A stretch of 6,071 bases of DNA from Chloroflexota bacterium (GTDB taxonomy: Bacteria; Chloroflexota; Dehalococcoidia; SM23-28-2; RBG-16-64-32), in assembly GCA_022560365.1 (NCBI GenBank), contig JADFTG010000080.1, positions 1 through 6,071 of the forward strand. Direction: 5' to 3'. The notes beneath the pieces were generated by a model. That model made no database searches. It had not been told where the DNA came from and saw nothing but the letters and a program-made list of their open reading frames with translations. This document shows positions 1 through 4,553 of the stretch, piece after piece; position 1 is the stretch's first letter; every line of letters starts with the position of its first letter. Both the position numbers and the translations under genes were made by a program.

Positions 1-735
1 TCGGATGTTTTCTATATCCCGCCGTCCAACCCGCTGTCGCGAAACGTGAGTGGAGGCTCGTTCTGCCCGCCGCTGTCCGCCGTCAACGTCACCAACTTCG
101 GGTCGAACTCGCCGTTCTTCATCCTGGAGGCCACCGGCTGCGGCGATAAGATCATCTTCAGCGAACTCAATGTGGAGCTCGGCACGTTCCAGCTTGGCGC
201 GGTCTGGCTCGATGGCTCGTGGTTAGCTCCCGTTCCCGGCGGCGAAGACTACCGCGATCCGTCGTGCTTCACCTACGACGGCCAGATGGGCATCGTCGGC
301 AGCACGCTGGGTGCCGAGGGGCGAAGCGAGGGTGGGTACGTCCCCCTCTTTGAGTGCAACGCGACGTGCACCGAGTCGCTACCAGCGTCGAAGGTGATCC
401 TCCCGGCTGACGCGCCAAACGTGCACATGCTGGGCCTCGCCGTTTCGCCCGACGCCATGAAGATCGCCTGGTACAGGTCGGTGCCCGGCGACTCACAGGT
501 CTGGGTCGGCGACTTCGATCCGTTCACGCAGACCGTGAGCAACCACCAGCAGCTGACGACCGAAGGCTTCAACTACGATCCGACCTGGTCGCCCGATGGC
601 AGCCAAATAGCCTTCCTGTCTGGTCGCGATGGCAACTTTGAGATCTACGTGATGTTCGCCGACGGCAGCGATCAGACGAACATCACGAATACTCCGGACG
701 CCGACGAGACCGAGCCCTCATGGCAGGTGCCATAA
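1..735 (+). CDS. TolB-like / PD40 beta-propeller protein, 3' part (5' end outside window)
   Basis: The frame is open from base 1 to the TAA at 733-735, so 244 residues of a longer protein are visible. A GTG at 46 could be taken as a start, but the frame continues upstream of it without a stop and it has no clear ribosome binding site, so I treat the gene as truncated by the window edge. The last 60 residues contain a textbook PD40 (WD40-like) blade, with P-T-W-S-P-D-G-S-Q-I-A-F then G-N-F-E-I-Y-V-M and A-D-G-S-D. A weaker blade lies before it, with V-S-P-D-A-M-K-I-A-W. The chain ends inside the start of another blade (E-P-S-W), as is usual for these proteins. Several cysteines (in CPPL, TGCGDK, SCF and ECNATC) suggest an exported, disulphide-bonded protein. 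The family generally binds proteins or forms scaffolds in the envelope; no enzymatic role can be assigned. The signal peptide, if any, lies outside the window. Confidence 0.8.
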   Translation, partial: SDVFYIPPSNPLSRNVSGGSFCPPLSAVNVTNFGSNSPFFILEATGCGDKIIFSELNVELGTFQLGAVWLDGSWLAPVPGGEDYRDPSCFTYDGQMGIVGSTLGAEGRSEGGYVPLFECNATCTESLPASKVILPADAPNVHMLGLAVSPDAMKIAWYRSVPGDSQVWVGDFDPFTQTVSNHQQLTTEGFNYDPTWSPDGSQIAFLSGRDGNFEIYVMFADGSDQTNITNTPDADETEPSWQVP

Positions 736-759
736 CGAGACTGAACGCGGCCGCCCGGG

Positions 760-768
760 TACGATAAT
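760..768 (+). promoter_or_regulatory. Candidate -10 box for the DUF72 gene (leaderless type)
   Basis: Two overlapping -10-like hexamers, TACGAT (760-765) and GATAAT (763-768), lie just before the ATG at 775. Only 6 nt separate the second from the ATG, so transcription would start at or almost at the start codon. No Shine-Dalgarno sequence is present. The -35 region is weak (CTGAAC at 741-746). This is inferred from motif and spacing only. Confidence 0.4.
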
Positions 769-774
769 CGAGCT

Positions 775-1749
775 ATGGGCGGCCGCATCCTCGTCGGTTC
801 CTGCTCGTGGGCCGACAAGACGCTGATCGATAGTGGCTGGTATCCGCTGGCCGCCGCGAAGTCGCCGGAGGAGCGCCTCCGCTACTATGCCGATCACTTT
901 CCGATCGTCGAGGTCGACTCGACCTACTACGCGATTCCGCACGCGCGCAACGCCGAGCTCTGGGTCGAGCGCACGCCAGACGAGTTCACATTCGACGTCA
1001 AGGCCTATGCGCTCTTCACCGGTCACGGCGCCGCCGTGCAGGCGTTCCCCAAGGACGTGAAGGAGACGCTGCCGGGCGCCCTGCGGCAGAAGCGCAACGT
1101 CTACATGAAGGACCTGTCGCCAGCGGTGGGGGACGAGATGTGGCGCCGCTTCAACGAGACGCTCCTGCCTCTGGACAGCGCCGGCAAGCTGGGCACGGTT
1201 CTCTTCCAGTATCCGCCCTGGTTCGGGCCGCGAGGCGACAACCGCGAGGCGATCCTGGAGGCGAAGGAGCGGCTGGGCCAGTACCGGATGGCGGTCGAGT
1301 TTCGCAACGCCGCCTGGATGGCGGAGCCGCAGGACCAGGCGCGTACGCTGCGCTTCCTGTCCGACAACGGTATCCCCTACGTCTGCGTCGACGAACCGCA
1401 GGGCTTCAAGAGCAGCGTGCCGCCGGTTACCGCCGTCACGCACCCGTCGGTTGCGCTGCTGCGCATGCACGGTCACAACAACGATGCGTGGGCGGCGCGC
1501 TCAAGGACTGCCGCCGAGCGCTTCGACTACCTGTACAGCGAAGACGAGATGCGAGAGTGGGTCCCACGAATACAGGGCCTGGCCGAGGACGCTGCTGAGG
1601 TGCATGTCCTGATGAACAACTGCCACCGTGACTACTCAGTGCGCAACGCGCGTCAGATCGGCGAGATGCTTGGCGTCATCGAGCACGAGCCGCAGCGGGC
1701 GCCGGGACTGGACGAGTCGTCCGAAGTGGGCCAGGAGCGGCTGCTGTAA
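775..1749 (+). CDS. DUF72 (YecE-like) TIM-barrel family protein
   Basis: This is a complete 324-residue protein, slightly longer than the usual 240-300 of the family. DUF72 hallmarks appear in order: G-S-C-S-W-A-D-K near residues 9-15 with G-W-Y-P at 21-24, P-E-E-R-L-R-Y-Y-A at 31-39, V-E-V-D-S-T-Y-Y at 45-52, F-T-F-D-V-K-A at 71-77, V-L-F-Q-Y-P-P at 142-148, V-E-F-R-N at 174-178, V-D-E-P-Q at 205-209, L-R-M-H-G at 229-233, and the terminal N-N-C-H-R-D-Y-S-V-R-N-A at 281-292, where other members have a similar N-N-H-x-x-x-A-x-x-N-A. The biochemical role of DUF72 is not established. The ATG is favoured because the family N-terminus begins here and a -10 box lies directly upstream. The last 24 residues are polar and look like a non-conserved tail. 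It starts 39 nt after the beta-propeller gene and may have its own promoter. Confidence 0.92.
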   Translation: MGGRILVGSCSWADKTLIDSGWYPLAAAKSPEERLRYYADHFPIVEVDSTYYAIPHARNAELWVERTPDEFTFDVKAYALFTGHGAAVQAFPKDVKETLPGALRQKRNVYMKDLSPAVGDEMWRRFNETLLPLDSAGKLGTVLFQYPPWFGPRGDNREAILEAKERLGQYRMAVEFRNAAWMAEPQDQARTLRFLSDNGIPYVCVDEPQGFKSSVPPVTAVTHPSVALLRMHGHNNDAWAARSRTAAERFDYLYSEDEMREWVPRIQGLAEDAAEVHVLMNNCHRDYSVRNARQIGEMLGVIEHEPQRAPGLDESSEVGQERLL

Positions 1750-1823
1750 GCGCCGGGCTGGAGGGAACGAGAGATCCTTCGCCCACGTGATGGTGGCTGG
1801 CGATGTCTGTCTGGGCGATCACA

Positions 1824-2192
1824 CTACGGCGATAGCACATATTTTATGCTTTCGTCTACGAGCTTACCCAACTGACGTTTATTTTCGAGCACTTCTTTGG
1901 AGAGAATTGCGTATTCTTTCTTTAAGTGCCCTCTGGGAAAATATCTTAGGTGCTTGATATCCTTCCCCTTAAAAAGCTCGTCAAGAACTTCCTTGGGGAG
2001 TTTAAGCGCGACTCCAAACTTTCCATGCGAGATAAATATATAACCATTCACATATCCGCCGACGGCCCCAAAAACGTTCTTGAATTCCAGTCGATGTGTG
2101 GTGGCAAGTTCTGGACGAACTTGCTTCAGTAGCGTTGTTATTTCATCGAGATATTCATTGCTCAAATTATTGGAGTAAATTTTCCACTTCAT
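1824..2192 (-). CDS. TfoX/Sxy N-terminal-domain-like protein, AT-rich, probably acquired
   Basis: This 122-residue protein reads from ATG at 2190-2192 to TAG at 1824-1826. The core fits a stand-alone TfoX_N domain: K-N-V-F-G-A-V-G-G-Y-V-N-G-Y-I-F (38-53), then G-V-A-L-K-L-P (60-66), then an F-P-R-G-H-L-K-K-E-Y segment (85-94) and a C-terminal helix with L-V-D-E-S-I-K-Y-V (111-119). Stand-alone TfoX_N proteins of about 110 residues are common in bacteria and mostly of unknown function; only full-length Sxy/TfoX is tied to competence, and its C-terminal domain is absent here. A hand count over 1861-2160 gives about 43% GC against 60-75% nearby, with many AAA, AAT and ATA codons, which points to recent transfer. 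The ATG lies 8 nt after the tRNA-Ser(GGA) CCA end on the same strand, leaving no room for its own promoter and only a poorly spaced AGGA. It is convergent with the DUF72 gene, 74 nt away. Family assignment is fairly confident; function is unknown. Confidence 0.75.
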   Translation of the reverse strand: MKWKIYSNNLSNEYLDEITTLLKQVRPELATTHRLEFKNVFGAVGGYVNGYIFISHGKFGVALKLPKEVLDELFKGKDIKHLRYFPRGHLKKEYAILSKEVLENKRQLGKLVDESIKYVLSP

Positions 2193-2197
2193 TTCCT

Positions 2198-2233
2198 AAC
2201 TGGCGGAGGGGGTGGGATTCGAACCCACGGTAC
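2198..2233. repeat. Direct repeat, copy 1 (36 bp, tRNA-Ser 3' region)
   Basis: This 36-bp stretch is identical to 2362-2397. It covers the CCA end, the acceptor 3' strand, the T arm and the junction with the variable arm, plus 3 nt downstream of the CCA. A second 23-bp identity links the 5' halves (2267-2289 and 2435-2457). The pair is best explained by tandem duplication of a serine tRNA gene followed by divergence of the anticodon and variable arms, or by gene conversion. Confidence 0.9.
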
Positions 2234-2288
2234 CGTGAGGTACACACGCTTTCCAGGCGTGCCCAATCAACCACTCTGGCACCCCTCC
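2201..2288 (-). tRNA. tRNA-Ser(GGA), CCA encoded
   Basis: The 88-nt gene folds as a class II tRNA. The 7-bp acceptor stem GGAGGGG/CCCCTCC is followed by a G discriminator and an encoded CCA (2201-2203 on the + strand read tgg). The anticodon arm is CACGC-CTGGAAA-GCGTG, giving anticodon GGA at 2252-2254, which reads UCC and UCU. The long variable arm is GTACC-TCAC-GGTAC, and the T arm holds GTGGG-TTCGAAT-CCCAC. The extended variable arm and anticodon together identify serine. It is the second of a tandem pair and is followed at once by the TfoX-like gene. Confidence 0.97.
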
Positions 2289-2364
2289 GCGGAGAGACTC
2301 GGGCTATCCGGTTAGAGGCGCAGCGGTGATCCCGCCTCTCGTCTCTGGCCTCGGAGGCTTGAAC
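2289..2364 (-). other. Spacer between the two tRNA-Ser genes, with nested inverted repeats
   Basis: This 76-nt spacer contains an inner 7-bp inverted repeat AGAGGCG/CGCCTCT (2314-2320 and 2333-2339, 12-nt loop), an outer AGAGAC/GTCTCT (2293-2298 and 2341-2346), and a small GCCT-CGG-AGGC hairpin (2348-2358) just after the first tRNA. No T-run follows on the transcribed strand, so it does not look like a rho-independent terminator. It may be a processing hairpin in a dicistronic tRNA precursor. Confidence 0.5.
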
Positions 2365-2397
2365 TGGCGGAGGGGGTGGGATTCGAACCCACGGTAC
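2362..2397. repeat. Direct repeat, copy 2 (36 bp, tRNA-Ser 3' region)
   Basis: This is identical to 2198-2233, the matching part of the other serine tRNA. The two copies start 164 bp apart. Recombination between them would delete or duplicate one tRNA gene. Confidence 0.9.
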
Positions 2398-2456
2398 GCC
2401 AAAAGACGTACAACGGTTTTCGAGACCGCCCCATTCAACCACTCTGGCACCCCTCC
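2365..2456 (-). tRNA. tRNA-Ser(CGA), CCA encoded
   Basis: The 92-nt class II tRNA has the same 7-bp acceptor stem GGAGGGG/CCCCTCC, G discriminator and encoded CCA as its neighbour. The anticodon loop CTCGAAA gives anticodon CGA at 2420-2422, which reads UCG. The stem GCGGT/ACCGT closes with one G-T wobble. The variable arm is long, with a 5-bp stem GTACG/CGTAC and an 8-nt loop. The T arm is identical to that of tRNA-Ser(GGA). It is the first gene of the tandem pair and begins only 10 nt after the stop codon of the GIY-YIG remnant. Confidence 0.97.
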
Positions 2457-2466
2457 GGGGACGTTT

Positions 2467-2706
2467 CTAGTCTACTGTACCGGATCGTGATTCTTCGATC
2501 AGCCGCTGCTTGAGCGCGCCCCCTTTCGGGGTCTTGAAGAATCGCTCTCGCTGCATCGCGGCGAGCTTGCCCTCGAAGCTTTCGGAGTAGATCAAGACCA
2601 GCGGGCGTCGACTAGCCGTGGAGCGGACCTTGCCGCGGTTGTGCTCTCCGAGGCGGCGCTTGAGATCGCCAGTAGCGCGCCCCTCTTCGCGGCCTAGATC
2701 GTCCGT
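2467..2706 (-). pseudogene. GIY-YIG endonuclease remnant, N-terminal signature lost
   Basis: Read on the - strand, this frame encodes T-G-D-L-K-R-R-L-G-E-H-N-R-G-K-V-R-S-T, then R-R-P-L-V-L-I-Y-S-E-S-F, then R-E-R-F-F-K-T and a basic tail, ending at TAG (2467-2469). This matches the middle and C-terminal part of small stand-alone GIY-YIG nucleases (URI/YhbQ-like), including the conserved Arg after D-L-K and the Glu in the E-x-x-x-K segment. The N-terminal strands with the GIY and YIG tripeptides are absent: where YIG should stand before T-G-D-L-K, the frame reads E-G-R. The frame is open back to a TGA at 2761-2763 but has no ATG, GTG or TTG before the domain core, and no ribosome binding site. 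I call it a decayed gene. An intact protein with a strange N-terminus and unusual start is less likely. It follows the YtxH-like gene directly. Confidence 0.6.
2474..2502 (-). promoter_or_regulatory. Candidate sigma70-type promoter for the tRNA-Ser pair
   Basis: On the - strand, CTGATC (2497-2502) and TACAGT (2474-2479) are separated by 17 nt, matching 3 of 6 and 4 of 6 consensus bases. The predicted start near 2467 would leave a leader of about 11 nt before the first tRNA. TAGACT (2469-2474) is an alternative -10. Both lie inside the last codons of the GIY-YIG remnant. This is a weak match supported mainly by its position. Confidence 0.35.
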
Positions 2707-2719
2707 GACGAATGAGCGG

Positions 2720-2977
2720 CTACTTGTCGGAGCGGCCGACGATCTGGCGATAGCGCTTGGTCATCTTCTCTTCCGCCTCGCGCTGTGCCTTCTTCGCCTC
2801 GCCCATCGCCTCGTCGAACTGCTCGCGCAGGCCGCTGAAGGCAGACCTGGCGCCGCTGGCGCCGTTTGCACGGCGTTCGTCCGCGCCGCCGGCAGTCTCG
2901 TCCTTCCCTGGCGCCAGCAGGACAGAGGCTGCGAAGCCGATGCCGATCCCGATGAGCAGTCCGAGTATGAATCGCAT
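2720..2977 (-). CDS. YtxH-like small membrane-anchored protein
   Basis: This 85-residue protein starts at ATG 2975-2977. An AGGAG (2985-2989) with 7-nt spacing sits in the 3' end of the upstream gene, so this start is preferred over an in-frame extension further upstream. Residues 2-22 form one membrane segment rich in glycine (G6, G10, G12, G14), followed by L-L-A-P-G-K at 20-25. That glycine-zipper-plus-LLAP pattern is characteristic of the YtxH family. Residues 48-80 are charged and helical (E-A-M-G-E-A-K-K-A-Q-R-E-A-E-E-K), probably a coiled coil in the cytoplasm. YtxH proteins are often linked to general stress but have no defined biochemistry. The start codon lies 1 nt beyond the stop of the preceding membrane protein gene, so the two are almost certainly co-translated and may act together. 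Confidence 0.8.
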   Translation of the reverse strand: MRFILGLLIGIGIGFAASVLLAPGKDETAGGADERRANGASGARSAFSGLREQFDEAMGEAKKAQREAEEKMTKRYRQIVGRSDK

Positions 2978-2978
2978 G

Positions 2979-3323
2979 CTACTGCTCCTTTTTGCCGCGG
3001 CCGGCAACCTTCGCCGCGACGCCAACGAAGCGCCTGGCCCCAGCCGCGACACCATAGGCTTTGACCACCGGCTTGATCGCGTTGTCGGACACGAACGCGA
3101 CAGTGCCCTTTACGTTCTCGGTCGTCTCCTTCACGTTCTGGGCCGCCGGCTGCACGTTGTGCTTGAGGATGCCGCGTACACGGTTCAGGATGTTCACGCC
3201 GAGAAAGCCGCTAACCAGCGCGAGGATGATGCCGAGCAGGAAGAGGAGCGTGCCGGCGACCATGAACATCATGATGAACAGGTCGCGCCATTCCTCGGGG
3301 GTGTCTATGTAGCCTAGTTCCAC
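2979..3323 (-). CDS. Conserved small membrane protein, function unknown
   Basis: I choose GTG at 3321-3323 as the start (114 residues) because a perfect AGGAGG lies 9 nt upstream. A TTG at 3348-3350 in the same frame would add nine mostly basic residues and has no binding site. After a short polar start (E-L-G-Y-I-D-T-P-E-E-W-R-D), residues 15-45 are strongly hydrophobic, giving one long or two short membrane segments. The C-terminal half is amphipathic and repetitive: I-L-K-H-N-V-Q-P-A, N-V-K-E-T-T-E-N-V-K-G-T, F-V-S-D-N-A-I-K-P-V-V-K-A-Y-G-V. It ends in a basic tail (G-R-G-K-K-E-Q). From memory, similar N-V-R-E-T-x-E-x-V-R-G-T proteins recur in Chloroflexota, but I know of no named function. 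The gene has its own promoter after mnmA and overlaps the control region of the YtxH-like gene, suggesting a two-gene envelope unit. Confidence 0.75.
   Translation of the reverse strand: MELGYIDTPEEWRDLFIMMFMVAGTLLFLLGIILALVSGFLGVNILNRVRGILKHNVQPAAQNVKETTENVKGTVAFVSDNAIKPVVKAYGVAAGARRFVGVAAKVAGRGKKEQ
2985..2989 (-). promoter_or_regulatory. Ribosome binding site of the YtxH-like gene
   Basis: AAGGAG on the - strand lies 7 nt before the ATG at 2977, inside the last codons of the upstream membrane protein. It decides the start in favour of 2977 over a longer reading. Confidence 0.75.
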
Positions 3324-3332
3324 GGGTCGGGG

Positions 3333-3338
3333 CCTCCT
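3333..3338 (-). promoter_or_regulatory. Consensus Shine-Dalgarno for the small membrane protein
   Basis: AGGAGG on the - strand is 9 nt before the GTG at 3321-3323. It is the strongest ribosome binding site in the window and is the reason for choosing GTG over the upstream TTG at 3348-3350. Confidence 0.75.
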
Positions 3339-3380
3339 CTTCCGTCGCAATCTTGGGGCGGCAGTCGGCGGACGGCGCTG

Positions 3381-3401
3381 ATTATACCAAACGGATTCCG
3401 T
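3381..3401 (-). promoter_or_regulatory. Extended -10 promoter with adjacent palindrome
   Basis: On the - strand the sequence TGGTATAAT (3381-3389) is a perfect extended -10 element (TGn-TATAAT). The -35 position (GAGCCG, 3404-3409) has no useful match, as is common for extended -10 promoters. The predicted start near 3374 gives a leader of about 50 nt before the GTG at 3323. The spacer just upstream holds an 11-bp palindrome, ACGGA-T-TCCGT (3391-3401), which would be a good place for a regulator. The promoter lies in the gap after mnmA, so the membrane/YtxH pair can be expressed independently of it. Confidence 0.6.
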
Positions 3402-3417
3402 AACGGCTCGCGGCCCT

Positions 3418-4491
3418 CTATAAGCGCTTGATGATCGTACCGCCGCCGAGAACCCGCTCGCCGTCGTAGATCACGACGGCCTGTCCCGGCGTCACCGCGC
3501 GCTGCGGCTTCTCGAACCGCACCGTAGCTGTACCGTCCTCCACCTCGACTGTGGCTGCTGCGGGGACACCGCGGTAGCGGATGCGCGCCTGCACGTCGGC
3601 GCCCGGAGCGGGTGGCTTGCCGCTCACCCACGTCAGTTTGTCGGCGAGCAAGGCCGTCGCCATCAGCTCGCTTTGTGGGCCGACGACGACACGGTTCTCG
3701 CCGGCGTCGACGTCGACGACGAAGAGCGGCTCTTCGCCGCCGCGCGCGGGCAGGCCGCGCCGCTGGCCGACGGTGTAGTCGACGATCCCTTCGTGCCGGC
3801 CGACGGAGTCGCCCGCCATGTCGACGATGTCCCCGGCCGTCACTGCCACGCGTTCGCGGACGAACGCACGATAGTCGCCGCTGGGTATGAAGCAGATGTC
3901 CACGGAGTCTGGCTTGTCGGCGTTCGGCAGCGACCACTTCTTCGCCAGGTCGCGGATCTCCGCCTTGGGGTATTCGCCGACCGGGAAGAGCGTTCGCGAA
4001 AGCTCCTCCTGGCCCAGCGTGTACAGGACGTACGACTGGTCCTTGTCCGGATCAATCGCCCGCAGCAGCTCGGCGTCCTCACCGTGGCGGACGCGGACGT
4101 AGTGGCCGGTCGCCAGGTAGTCGGCCTCGAGGGCGATGGCGTGCTCCAGCAGTGGCCGAAACTTGACGCGGTCGTTGCAGGCGAGGCAGGGGTTGGGCGT
4201 GCGGCCGCGGCTGTACTCGGCCACGAAGTGATCGACGACGTCCGCCTGGAACTCGCGCTCCAGGTTGAGCACGTAGTGACGGACGCCCAGCACGTCGGCG
4301 GCGGCGCGAGCGTCGGCGGTGTCTTCGACGGAGCAACAGCGCTTGTGGTGGCGGGCCGCCTCGGGGTTCTCCTCTGTCCACAGGCGCATGGTGATACCGA
4401 TCACCTCGTAACCTTGCTCGACGAGGAGACCGGCAGCCACGGAGGAGTCGACGCCTCCGGACATTGCGATGACTGCGCGCTTCTTGGGCAT
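3418..4491 (-). CDS. mnmA: tRNA-specific 2-thiouridylase MnmA
   Basis: This is a complete 357-residue protein, the normal length for MnmA (TrmU). It adds sulphur to U34 of tRNA-Lys, tRNA-Glu and tRNA-Gln in the cytoplasm, using ATP and persulphide sulphur. The ATP PP-loop S-G-G-V-D-S-S is at 11-17. The first catalytic cysteine is C102 in T-P-N-P-C-L-A-C-N, and the second is C200 in D-I-C-F-I-P. D-Q-S-Y-V-L-Y (151-157) and T-V-G-Q-R-R-G (240-246) are family signatures. The C-terminal beta-barrel ends with G-Q-A-V-V-I-Y-D and G-G-G-T-I. All active-site residues are present. The ATG at 4489-4491 has only a poor purine-rich stretch before it, and a TATAAC box lies 11 nt upstream, suggesting a very short leader. 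It diverges from rsfS and is followed by the membrane/YtxH pair. Confidence 0.97.
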   Translation of the reverse strand: MPKKRAVIAMSGGVDSSVAAGLLVEQGYEVIGITMRLWTEENPEAARHHKRCCSVEDTADARAAADVLGVRHYVLNLEREFQADVVDHFVAEYSRGRTPNPCLACNDRVKFRPLLEHAIALEADYLATGHYVRVRHGEDAELLRAIDPDKDQSYVLYTLGQEELSRTLFPVGEYPKAEIRDLAKKWSLPNADKPDSVDICFIPSGDYRAFVRERVAVTAGDIVDMAGDSVGRHEGIVDYTVGQRRGLPARGGEEPLFVVDVDAGENRVVVGPQSELMATALLADKLTWVSGKPPAPGADVQARIRYRGVPAAATVEVEDGTATVRFEKPQRAVTPGQAVVIYDGERVLGGGTIIKRL

Positions 4492-4510
4492 GACTTCCCC
4501 ATGTTATACT
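4484..4510 (+). promoter_or_regulatory. Candidate rsfS promoter
   Basis: TATACT (4505-4510) matches the -10 consensus at 5 of 6 bases. TTGGGC (4484-4489) lies 15 nt upstream, a short spacer. The predicted start near 4517 leaves a leader of about 37 nt containing the AGGAG at 4544-4548. The element overlaps the mnmA start codon and the mnmA -10 box on the other strand. Confidence 0.45.
4503..4508 (-). promoter_or_regulatory. Candidate -10 box for mnmA, overlapping the rsfS -10
   Basis: TATAAC on the - strand matches the -10 consensus at 5 of 6 bases and ends 11 nt before the mnmA ATG at 4491, so the leader would be about 5 nt. It shares four bases (4505-4508) with the rsfS TATACT on the + strand, so the two promoters probably cannot be occupied together. 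No clear -35 is visible. Confidence 0.4.
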
Positions 4511-4543
4511 CAACCCCCCAGAAGCGGGTAGGAATCAACTCTC

Positions 4544-4548
4544 AGGAG
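4544..4548 (+). promoter_or_regulatory. Ribosome binding site that points to a CTG start for rsfS
   Basis: AGGAG lies 5 nt before the in-frame CTG at 4554-4556. It is the only good binding site in the rsfS leader, and no ATG, GTG or TTG exists in the rsfS frame between the upstream stop at 4491-4493 and the TTG at 4626. Confidence 0.55.
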
Positions 4549-4553
4549 CGCAT

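Noticed and set aside
718..1476. Long - strand open frame (252 codons) opposite the DUF72 gene
   Set aside because: It is Arg- and Val-rich with no family features and lies antisense to a well-conserved gene; a GC-driven shadow frame.
1750..1830. Search for a second copy of the tRNA-Ser 3' end flanking the AT-rich gene (attachment site)
   Set aside because: Only short, unconvincing similarities such as TGGAGGG near 1759 were seen, so integration by a tRNA-targeting integrase is not shown.
2979..3350. TTG 3348-3350 as start of the small membrane protein
   Set aside because: No ribosome binding site precedes it, while GTG 3321-3323 has a consensus AGGAGG at 9 nt.
1824..4491. A functional link between mnmA or tsaB and the serine tRNAs
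   Set aside because: MnmA acts on Lys, Glu and Gln tRNAs, and TsaB acts on ANN-reading tRNAs. The UCN-reading serine tRNAs here are not known substrates of either, so proximity alone is not evidence.
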